DNA from: Atriophallophorus winterbourni
Lineage: Eukaryota; Platyhelminthes; Trematoda; Plagiorchiida; Microphallidae
DNA length: 64,000 bases
Reading direction: 5' to 3'
Assembly (NCBI GenBank): GCA_013407085.1
Contig: JACCGJ010000611.1
Coordinates: forward strand, 15,036 to 79,035
Shown: positions 55,601-64,000 of the stretch, piece after piece
Numbering within the stretch: the stretch's first letter is position 1
How the letters are laid out: each line of letters begins with the position of its first letter
Program-made: the position numbers and the translations under genes
The notes under the pieces: generated by a model
Seen by the model: only the letters and a program-made list of their open reading frames with translations
The model's database searches: none
What the model was told of the DNA's origin: nothing

Positions 55601-58600
55601 ATACTAGGAATAAACACTAGATTTATGAGTCAGAATGGCCTGAAATAGAACAAAAGCCTATTTTGCACTATTAACTACTCAGATTATGCTCTATTTCTGC
55701 CTCCTAATTTGCCAGGGATAATGAGCTTGATAGTTGATATTTTATCAAATTTACTGTACATCCTAATTAATTAATAAATCCAATTTCATTTTAAGAACGA
55801 TTTTAAAGTTTCAAAATGATGCCTAGACGATTTAGTTTGCATAATACCGTAAATATGCAGGCAAAGAAACCTTGTGCAACAGTGATTGAATGCGTTGCAC
55901 TACTGATCTTTCGAAAAAATGCCGTTTAATATCCAAATGTTTAGAATGATAGACTTGTCACGATCCCAGCCTTCATTACTCTGACAAACTTGGAGACGAT
56001 CATTAAGACCAGTAATTCTCATCTGTCAAGCGTACTTCCGACGTTTGTTTACCGTGAACGAGTAGATAAGTAGTAGACAACATGCGACAATTACAAGCAC
56101 TTCACAAGAAGTTAAGCTGACGATGTCTCCTAGTATTATGACGAAATGTCCTACCGTTACAATGCTAGTTCATAGAAAACAGAACACCCAACATCCAATC
56201 CCTGAGCTACAAGTATTGGTATCAATAACCAACAATCTGATAATTTCGTTATTAAGCGACATGGGCAACATTGCCCCGGAAATACATCTTGCTCCTTGAC
56301 TATTCATACCATCGAGCATCAAGCTTGTCTACGAATGGTATATCGGTCATACACTGAACTACTTGAAAGATTAAGCTCAGGATTTTGCACGCAAATAAGA
56401 CGACGAGACGACCCAAATACTTGCTTACAAAAGGTTTTACATTATTTTCCTGTCTTTGGATAAGATATTTCGACGTCAAACTGCAAGGTCACTGTTATCA
56501 GCTAGTTATCACACACTTCAAAATGAACTGTCACAAGTATTTCATTCAGTTTCTTTTGTTTTTAATCTACAGAGGATATAATCACGAAACATTTAACAAA
56601 GTTTAAAATAAAATTTGACGCGAATCAACAAGACAATCCAAATATAGGTTCAGCAGTGACGAAACATTATCCTGCTTGATCTAAATCATAACGATCATTT
56701 TATTAAACTTCATACGTATGTTTTAGAATCTGTGTTTTGTTCCCGAGAATATTTCGAAGTCATTTACCTTTTTAGACTGTAAATCTTAATGTCTGAATCA
56801 TGAATCCTCTTATACGAATTGCCGGGCGAATTGCCAATAAACGAACAAAATAGATTCACACAGTATCCGTCATCGAAAAATTCTTAATATGGCGTTTCAA
56901 ATTGGGCACAGAGTTAAAGTAATGTGCTACTCATCTCAACGCACTTACACACCACTATGTGAATCTGTGTTTGAACACTCTGGTTCGTTGTATGAAACCT
57001 CTGTAACAGTGGCATTCATGTATAACTTTTTTTGACACAGAGCTCAGGGGTTCGACCTTAACCTCCTGTTTGTCCATATTCGACAATATGACATGAAAAA
57101 TGATTTTAATTATTGTTGAAGCAGGCCAACAACAACAATGTGTTGATCAGATCCCTCACACCGCAAGCCGTTTTTGGCTGTTTGCCGTCATCAGGCGGAG
57201 ACAGTAAAATCTGGTTCCGTATGCCTTGAAACAGTCGATAAGTGGTAAACAAAGTTATACTTGAATGACATTCTTACATAGGGTTCGTGCAACAAACCAC
57301 CGTGTTCAAACACAGAATTACAACATATTTCTTGGTCAAGCACATAAGGCGCTTATGGATGACCAACGTTATGTGTTGCTCACATCCCCCGCACTTACAC
57401 ACCACTACCGGTTTCTGGCTGTTTGCCGTCATCAGGTGGAGACAGTAAGATTGAGTTCAGTGAGTCCTGTAACAGTGCAAAAGTGGTAAACAAAGTTATA
57501 AGGTGAAGCCACTGTTTAATAGGGTTCGTACAACGAACCACGACACTCATAAACCAAAATGCTAACAAATTATGCACTTTCACATCCCGTTCTCTGGAAA
57601 GTTTTATTATGAATTTTTCTACGGTCAGTAGGTCTATTTTTGTCATTGTCTTAATCATCAAGTCGTATTAATCATTTGGTATTGTTATTTAATCGTTTAA
57701 ACATTTTTTACGAATAAATTTTTGCTTAATAGTTTGAAGTCAGAGTAGTATTTAATATGATAGAATAGGCCAAACAAAGAATTTGTATATCTCTAGAGAA
57801 AACCAATGCCTGGGTTCTGATACCCAAAAACGGTGTTTTACCAATTTGTAAATTTTAACCCATTTTTCAAGTGAATGAATTCCACAAAACGCGTGAATTT
57901 ATGTTCCAATCATTTGGTGTTTTAAATCTCACGGGACTCGATCTTCTTATCTGAATGCCACAAACATTTTGCAGCTGAAGAGACAACAGGAAAGCACAAA
58001 TCATTCCCGTTTATGTTGCAGACAATTAAACCCAACTGAAAATTGCCGAAGCATTGAATTAAATTACAGATAACAGAAAACGTTTAACACTCGAAAATTC
58101 GCAATATTGGAGCCAATCGTTTTGGTTTTTGAACCTCTAATCACGAGTAATCGTGTGGTGCAACAAACTGGCCGATTTTCGATGGAAACACGTTACATTA
58201 GTTGTTATTTTTACGTGATGCTGTTGTGTTTCTGTGCGCTCTAGGCGCATTGATTTCCGCTGTACGAAAGATGTAACGTTTACGCGCACACGTTTCCGTG
58301 TTTACGTGAGAAAGTTTGTTTAGGTCAAGCCTGTGCAACATTGTGTTGACCAGAAGTTTGTTGTGAACTGATGTGGGGGGTTCGAACAAGTTGGGTTATG
58401 TTGTAAGTCAGATGGTTTGTTCGCAAAATCATCCAATAGATATTTTGTTTGATGGCCCTGACCGGGATTTATATGTAAGTCTTGGCATGTTCAATGCTAA
58501 TGAGTGCAGATGAAAACGAAATAACTATACAAACGTTTATTAACTATGCTGATAACCAGCATGTGTAAGCTGTATTAACGCAGCTGGAACGGTAACTCAT

Positions 58601-60340
58601 TAACTCATCAATACCGTGAAAAGCGAAGCTCTTGCACTTGAATCACAAGCGGGATAGTAATCGAATAATTTTTTTCAATTCTAGCAAATGAATGTAGGAA
58701 CAGGAGTTTACAATAGCAAACATTTCCCTTAAGCACATTTGTTTTAAATCTTATTTTAAAAAAGACACGAAATTTGTGATTTTCTCCTGTTTTGATCGGT
58801 TCTTGTCTTGGTAAAAAATTTAAATGCACCGTACTATACATGCCAGCTGTTCTTTTACAACGATAAGTAACAACTGGCTTTAGTTGAGGGTTTATCATTA
58901 TTGATTACGGGAGAATAAAAAAATGCAGCGAATCCTTCTTGACCTAGAAATGTATGTCGATTGTTTATATTGGAGTGCAACAACAATAAATAATCGGTGT
59001 GCAAAATTATCGTTAAGTGCTTTGATTAGTTGCGCATTCTATGCTAAGGTTAACAAATCCTAGATTAAAATCACGCGTATTATTCAATTTATTCAATAAT
59101 TATTTGGGATAATTTGATCACACTTTCAACAATGTTTCACATTGTATATTACCGATGAGGATATACATGGACAAGTATGGAAACTACAATTTCGAAATGC
59201 GATTTTGTATTACTGTGTACGCTATTAGTTGTATCGTATTGTAATAGAAAACCGACTACGTATTATAGTTTGTGATACCTTATTCTACTTAATAAAATGA
59301 ATATTTTCAAATACTCAATTACAATTTTGGTATAATTGTAATTCGTTCAACAATAACACTTTCAAATTCATTTCACATTTATCAAATAGAAAATGAAGCG
59401 TGCCGTATTATCACGAAACAATTTCAAGCTTTGGAATCCAGTGTGGCAGCCGTTGTAAGTTCGCAAATCTGATGGCCATATGAATTGTATTTCATTTCCA
59501 TCTTCGTTGATCAAATATTCTCTTGCAGAACGGAGCCCCTATGCAACAAGAAACACTGAATCTTGCACGCATGGTAAGTCTTTTCGCTGAGACATTCTCA
59601 ACCTATGCAAAATGAAGATTTACGTAATCAGAATCATTTTCCACAAAATTATATAAAACCATAATTTTTACAACTTTTTCATACTGTAGTTGTAGATGTT
59701 GTCCACGCGATGTAGCTATGATTATTTCATGAGAAATTCTAGGTAAATCTAGCTGATGATAGGTGCAATGTTGTTGGCCTCCTTCGGTCGATGTCAACCA
59801 TGGATGTACAAAACAAACGAATGATGGTTTCATGCTCCGCAACATTTCGAATGACTAAACGGTCCGATTTTGGATGAAAAATCTCTCTCGTATCCTTATT
59901 GTGAACAATTCACTTCCACGTTGAATGTGTGATCTCTAATTAGCACGAATGAATTATTATTATTATTGATAATAATAATATTATTATTAATTTCTCACGA
60001 GACCGTTGTAATCCGGGAACCAAATCTTATTCCTCCTCTACTTCTTCTGCATCTTTACTACGATACTGCATAGGTTATATGATTTTCATTTCATTTTCGA
60101 TGCAATCAAGTACATACGGATATTAAAGTAGTAATTTCTCACATATATTTGCTATTGCTCACTCACTAATCCGCATGCTAGTCAGAAAAGGAAAAAAAGA
60201 AATTATTCGGTGTCATAATTATACACACGTTGTTAATGAGATTTGATGTACATGCTGCTTTTTGTATTTTCTTGTAGATGATTGACAAGTGCAAGGACAC
60301 GGAAACGAATAATTCTAAACGATGCAGAGAACTTTTAGAA
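52619..60340 (+). CDS. Host gene, five phase-consistent exons, helical protein of unknown family
   Basis: The exons proposed are 52619-52721, 54344-54481, 59390-59454, 59529-59573 and 60278-60340. They total 414 nt, exactly 138 codons without a stop. Donors: gtaaga, gttggt, gtaagt, gtaagt and gtatgt. Acceptors end tag, tag, cag and tag. Phases run 1, 1, 0, 0, 0. The start is the ATG at 52619. The peptide begins with a polar segment ('MSNNAIQSSISSMSKDNIV'), then a probable alpha-helical part ('NAVEFVFNYSKLWCKACKDI', 'LALEKCACAENEACRIITKQ', 'NLARMMIDKCKDTETNNSKR'). It vaguely recalls the first helices of BAR/F-BAR proteins, but I cannot assign a family. More exons must follow after 60340. Introns hold retrozymes (55.0, 57.2 kb) and a LINE-Z tail (59.7 kb). 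Built by hand from splice rules; exon 2 is the least secure because of its donor. Confidence 0.55.
54995..55105 (-). repeat. Retrozyme-like unit, subfamily A, core mutated
   Basis: The minus strand has stem II GGC-AAACA-GCC, GAAA and ACCGGT, but CTAACGA in place of CTGATGA. It lies in an intron of the host gene. Confidence 0.75.
57161..57198 (-). ncRNA. Hammerhead-like core with compensated stem I
   Basis: CTGATGA and stem II GGC/GCC are intact. GAAA is AAAA, and stem III reads ACGGCT. Stem I pairs CCGC (complement of 57195-57198) with GCGG (complement of 57161-57164), where other A-type copies have CCAC/GTGG. This double change preserves pairing. Probably inactive now because of the GAAA change. 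Confidence 0.65.
57402..57439 (-). ncRNA. Hammerhead ribozyme, subfamily A, core boxes intact
   Basis: Minus strand: stem I CCAC (57439-57436), CTGATGA (57435-57429), stem II GGC-AAACA-GCC, GAAA (57415-57412), ACCGGT, and A17 at 57406, so the triplet is GTA. The stem I partner is GTGG (57405-57402). The juxtaposition next to the core (10.1/11.1) is C-A, not the usual G-C, which may lower activity. A further C-G pair follows after one mismatch. Confidence 0.75.
59690..59960 (-). repeat. LINE-Z 3' end, antisense in host intron
   Basis: The minus strand reads a damaged zinc-finger coding end, then 'gtacatccatggttgacatc' gaccgaaggaggccaacaac. The signature at 59775-59812 matches the ends at 14.0 and 47.8 kb. 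It lies between exons 4 and 5 of the host gene. Confidence 0.75.
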
Positions 60341-60384
60341 GTATGTGCCGTAAACAGTTTATTCGTATTTACATGTTTTTCTCA

Positions 60385-60480
60385 TCAAACACATCACGAC
60401 CATTTTAGTGCTGTTTGCCTTCATCGGGTAGAGGCAGTTTGATTGAGTTCCACATGCGTAAAAGCATTGGAATAATAGAA
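60385..60480 (-). repeat. Retrozyme-like unit, mutated core
   Basis: The minus strand has CCGATGA, stem II part GC-AAACA-GC, TAAA for GAAA and GGTC then GTGATG. Inactive by core changes. It starts 45 bp after the last recognised host exon. Confidence 0.65.
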
Positions 60481-61254
60481 ACTAATTTTTACCTTGCAGA
60501 TGTTTTATGAATAAACCTTGGTTCGATCAACTTTCTCAGATGCATGTGTCTATTCATATGCGGAAATGGTTAAACATGGAGTTACTTAACCAAAATCTAA
60601 TTTTGAATGCATTTTCATCACGAACACCCCATGAACGGATTTAAGATTTTAACACTCATCCGGTAAAGTCGATCTGAATCAGCATGCCCAGAAGCACTAG
60701 GTGAACAAAGCTTGAATTTCTGAAGAAATTTGAGACGAGACTTATAAGAATTGGGTAAACCCGTGAATTTGAACAAAATAGCCATATTTGCTTATTAATT
60801 CATCACTACACACGACTGTCGTAACTTCCGTTGATTGCATTAAGCGTGAGTCAAATAAATTTATAACACGTTATCACTTTATCATGAATAAAGCCAATGC
60901 AAAATTGAAATATCATATAAGGTTTTCTCAGTTTTTACCAGAGGAAACGTTATTCGTGCAAAACATTCCCTTGGAAAATATAGCAAATGTTTTAAACACT
61001 ATTGAATATTTTAACGGCATATAAGGCATAAAAACATATATGTGAAAATAATTAAATTTTTATCGAAAGCGCTTTTACTAGGTCTCAATATATAAAATGC
61101 TTTGTAACTCATTTTACTGGAGTTGAAGTTGCTAATTTGAACAGCTTTAAACAGAAGTACAATTCATAAAATCATCTTCGATTTTCAATGTAGGAATATG
61201 ATAACTATTTCAGGGAAACCCAAAGAAACTGAAAAAGGAATATTTTTAAAACAA

Positions 61255-61455
61255 AAATGCTCATTTGCATGTATTGCCATCAAACAACCCCCACGACCGG
61301 TTTCGTGCTGTTTGCACTCATCAGATGAGGACAGTAGGATGAGGATCCACATGCGTTTGAGACAGTGGAAGAATGGTAAACCAATTACGCTTGTATGCCA
61401 CTGTTGGATAAGGTTGGTACGACCAACCTGTTCGATCACATGATCACACTCATGT
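61255..61455 (-). repeat. Retrozyme-like unit, subfamily B, intact
   Basis: This contains the complete ribozyme at 61288-61331 and a perfect hairpin GGTTGGT-ACG-ACCAACC (61412-61428). The hairpin is a compensated variant of GGTTCGT-ACA-ACGAACC. A second palindrome TGATC-ACAT-GATCA follows near 61434-61447. Confidence 0.85.
61288..61331 (-). ncRNA. Hammerhead ribozyme, subfamily B, complete
   Basis: Minus strand in order: stem I strand TCCTCAT (61331-61325), CTGATGA (61324-61318), stem II GTGC (61317-61314), loop AAACA, GCAC (61308-61305), GAAA (61304-61301), palindromic ACCGGT (61301-61296), C17 at 61295 (GTC triplet). Cleavage is expected before G61294, and the stem I partner GTGGGGG is 61294-61288. 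Stem I has seven pairs, three of them G-U. Stem II is a perfect 4-bp helix with the preferred G-C next to the core. Stem III has two or three pairs, typical of retrozyme and Penelope hammerheads that work as dimers. Confidence 0.88.
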
Positions 61456-63520
61456 AGATTGGGTTATGATATAAAAATTTAGACACGGATGAATTCATCT
61501 CTGAATTATTAGAGACCGCAGAAGGAGAGCTTGGACACCCATTCAACACTCGAAAAGCGAGACGTGCTACCGAATGACATTATCTTTGGACGTGTCGATT
61601 GCAAACTCAAAGCTCGCCATGGACACTCAGGGAACAGGAAATTAGATTAGAATTTGAGTATACGCGAAAAATCACAACTTACTGAATGTTTTTAAACAGG
61701 CTATGAGATTGTGAGGCTTGCTTCAAAGAATACTGAGAAGATGTTCATTAGTATCCTTACTGAAGTTGATGAACAGCTATATTCTTCCAAAGATTGGTTT
61801 TGCTGTATTAGCTTATACTTCCTGGTTGATTTTTGTATCGGTATAGTTGGTGATTGGGTTTCAATATGTTTTGTAAAAAGACAGATTACGACATCTGCGT
61901 CTACGCAATTCTACCCATAGTCAGATACACGCTGATATTACTTTTAAAGTTAAAATTGTGGCTACCGAATCGCATCTCAAATGGCATTAGTTTCAAGATT
62001 CTCACATTTCAAGAGATACATATTTTTACTATTTGCACCCCAAAATCACATATTGACGGTCGTAGTAGCTATCATTTTCGAAATTTCCTACATTAACATG
62101 TCATGAACTCTCCGTTCACTATTGTATTGAAATTTATAACACAACATCATTCGAGAGACTTCAAACTGAACTTAGCTATCATTTATTCCATCGTCTTTTA
62201 TAGCTGAATCGTGTGGTGTTTTAATGCGTTTGCTTTTTACCATAAATCCCTAAATGGCGGAATACTTGTACCACGTCATTTTTACAAGCGAAACGTTTGT
62301 TAAGAATTTTTTAGATCGAAAATTGAAGAAGTCTTAAACAGCGTCATCTTCAAGAAAAACAATGATAGTGAAAATTATTTGAGTCAGTTTTCTGGTTAAA
62401 CATTCTCAGTCATATCACTTTTTCTACATATTATTTGATACATTTGCAGCTATTGGTTCATGAACGATATCTTAATTAGCTGTAAGATTCCTCACGTATA
62501 AAGATAAACGATACTATACATAATTAATTTTGCGTAGATTTAGTTAATCATGTCCTACTTATGTAGCAATATTTCTATTCCTGTAAAAAATATGTTAACA
62601 CTATAAATAGTTCATCATTTGTCGCTGGAAATCTGATAATATTTTAGAATTTATTTTGCGAGTAGATAAGGGATATATCACATCTAAAGTCTTATTTTAC
62701 CCAAGAAAAATGAACAACATATTGTTGAATTCATTTTACACTTGCTTTTGACAAATTGCAAAATCATGTTCATAAAATCACTTTCCAAAGGATATTAAGA
62801 TCAATTGCTCCTTCGAATCTCGCAAGATATGAGAACATTATTTTATACCAAAACATGATAAACAAAACGTAGATCCGATCACTTTTTACTTAGTCAGTCA
62901 TTACATAACAAGATACGTTAATTTAAATTCCAACATAACGTTATTTTGTAATTAAATATGTTCTAACCCTCAATGCGCGATATATGGCAAATAATATTAG
63001 AACACTTTATTCCACTGTTTTTGTTTGCTGAATAATTTGCAATAATTCAAATACAGTAAAAGGATTTGATGTTCACCGTTTTCAAAACTCGCGGGTTTAC
63101 TGAGCGCAGCGTATACGGAAATGTTGCAATCTCAACGCTTTTATCGCCTTACATATCAGTCTGCATAATAATAATACAAAGTTACCTAACCCGATGTCCA
63201 TTTTATGAAACCGTGCGGCACTTCGATCGACTTATGACCTACGCTTCCTTAAATCTAAAGCTATTATTAGTTTTCGAAGTATTTGTTTAAACGAAATGCT
63301 AACGTTGGATTTGAACCGCTAAAGCTATTAGTCGCTTTCTTAAGGTAATGAGGGGAAAGAACAAAAAAATCTACTTGATGTGATGCTGAGTGAATTTAAA
63401 CTTGGTGCATTTACCTGATCATTGCGAATAGATAGAAATAGAGAGTCTGGTGTAATAACGAGTTATGTAAGCAGCATGAGTGTAGCTTATTATCGTTATA
63501 CTATTATTAAAATTTAGGGT
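61456..63520. other. AT-rich region, nothing recognised
   Basis: No convincing exon or repeat. Further exons of the host gene could be hidden here but none showed good splice sites with an open frame. Confidence 0.4.
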
Positions 63521-63525
63521 CGACT

Positions 63526-63560
63526 CACAAAGGAGGCCAACAACAACGGTCGATTCCCAG
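63526..63560 (+). repeat. Possible LINE-Z 3' terminal scrap
   Basis: 'aaaggaggccaacaacaacg' equals the last bases of the LINE-Z 3' signature. Very short, so the match may be fortuitous. Confidence 0.4.
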
Positions 63561-63799
63561 AATAATGGATTACTTCAATTCTTTCCCAATTCTATAAAGT
63601 TGATATGAACATTTTGAAAGACACAAAGATATTCACGAATATTATTTTAGTAGAGATTCGCAAATTATCACATTATCACAGAAGCATCTTACTGTCCTTT
63701 TTTATTGGTAAATCGTTCATGCGATCATTGACAACATTGGTCTAAGCACCGATTATTGTGAAACACTGCTAGTGATATCGATTTGCTTTGAATGTTTAT

Positions 63800-64000
63800 G
63801 TGGTAAACCTAATTGTCTCATGTGGATCCTGATCTTACTGTCCCTATCTGATGAGTGCAAACAGCACGAAACCGGTCGTGGGGTGTATGTGACGGAAAAG
63901 CATGCAAATGAATATTTGGTTTCATGGTTATGGGTTTAGCCCCATTAAACATGTGTTTGGACACATGTGATTGGACAGGTTGGTCGTGCCAGCCTTATCC
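63800..64000 (+). repeat. Retrozyme-like unit, subfamily B, reaches window end
   Basis: Ribozyme at 63842-63883, then 'gcatgcaaatgaatatttgg' and a decayed version of the GGTTGGT hairpin at about 63976-63992. Same orientation as 7430-7620. Confidence 0.82.
63842..63883 (+). ncRNA. Hammerhead ribozyme, subfamily B, complete
   Basis: Stem I CCCTAT (63842-63847) pairs with GTGGGG (63878-63883), six pairs with two G-U. CTGATGA 63848-63854. Stem II GTGC/GCAC (63855-63858, 63864-63867) around AAACA. GAAA 63868-63871. ACCGGT 63871-63876. C17 at 63877 gives the GTC triplet, with cleavage between 63877 and 63878. All invariant core bases are present. Confidence 0.87.

Larger units (their letters stand above)
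56930..57545 (-). repeat. Retrozyme-like tandem array, subfamily A
   Basis: Two complete cores (CTGATGA at 57188-57194 and 57429-57435, period 241 bp) and a partial third unit at 56930-57030. The inter-core hairpins are GGTTCGT-GCA-ACAAACC (57282-57298, one mismatch) and GGTTCGT-ACA-ACGAACC (57523-57539, perfect). It lies in an intron of the host gene, in antisense. Confidence 0.85.

Noticed and set aside
57115..57145. LINE-Z tail suggested by 'aggccaacaacaacaatg'
   Set aside because: The adjoining signature is absent and the stretch forms its own ATTGTTG/CAACAAT inverted repeat within a retrozyme unit.
61685..61725. Sixth exon of the host gene after a tttaaacag acceptor
   Set aside because: In the required phase it hits TGA after four codons.
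63300..63350. Possible tRNA pseudogene (GGTTCAAATCC on the minus strand) and a similar GTTTCGAATCC at 55438
   Set aside because: Only a B-box-like word is present, with no cloverleaf.

Overview
The window is eukaryotic, about 60% A+T, gene-poor and very rich in retroelements. It most resembles a flatworm (platyhelminth) genome, probably a trematode. The reasons are many decayed CR1-like and RTE-like LINEs, a Penelope-like element with a GIY-YIG domain, host genes made of small exons in long introns, and short tandem repeats that carry hammerhead-ribozyme cores. The assignment is an inference from element types; no species-diagnostic gene is present. No prokaryotic signals (operons, Shine-Dalgarno sites, CRISPR) were seen.

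The main discovery is a dispersed and partly tandem repeat family with monomers of about 212-242 bp, found in at least ten places: 120-1030, 7430-7620, 14515-15040, 37985-38045, 50590-50730, 54995-55105, 56930-57545, 60385-60480, 61255-61455 and 63800-64000. The core of each fairly complete unit folds as a minimal type I hammerhead ribozyme: CTGATGA, a stem II hairpin with an AAACA loop, GAAA, a tiny palindromic stem III (ACCGGT), then a cleavable GTC or GTA followed by a stem I strand. Two copies (61288-61331 minus, 63842-63883 plus) have every core base and all three helices. Subfamilies show compensatory changes in stem I, in stem II and in a separate hairpin. This fits retrozyme-type non-autonomous retroelements, and a fragment of a Penelope-like element, the class thought to mobilise them, lies at 8240-8850.

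Layout. 0-9 kb: retrozyme array, CR1-like LINE pieces (called LINE-D here), a piggyBac-like MITE, a hAT remnant with a nested LINE tail, a second retrozyme and the Penelope fragment. 9.9-10.2 kb: first coding exon of a Rab-like small GTPase on the minus strand. 12-15 kb: pieces of a LINE with a C-terminal zinc finger (LINE-Z), then a retrozyme array and a 1000-N gap. 16.4-20.1 kb: a broken LINE-G. 20.3-20.6 kb: a long AAT microsatellite. 22.2-26.6 kb: an almost complete LINE-E on the minus strand, flanked by two similar LINE-G-like fragments. 28.4-42.8 kb: nested LINE-F and LINE-G copies, ending with a nearly complete LINE-F at 38.4-42.8 kb. 43.8-48.8 kb: 3' pieces of LINE-H, two RTE-like elements and LINE-Z. 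49-64 kb: a quieter AT-rich region with a host gene on the plus strand (five phase-consistent exons, 52619-60340) whose introns hold retrozymes and a LINE-Z tail.

The autonomous LINEs share an APE endonuclease plus reverse transcriptase design and are almost all broken by stops or frameshifts. The two host genes are incomplete here; their remaining exons should lie outside the window or be too small to recognise by eye.
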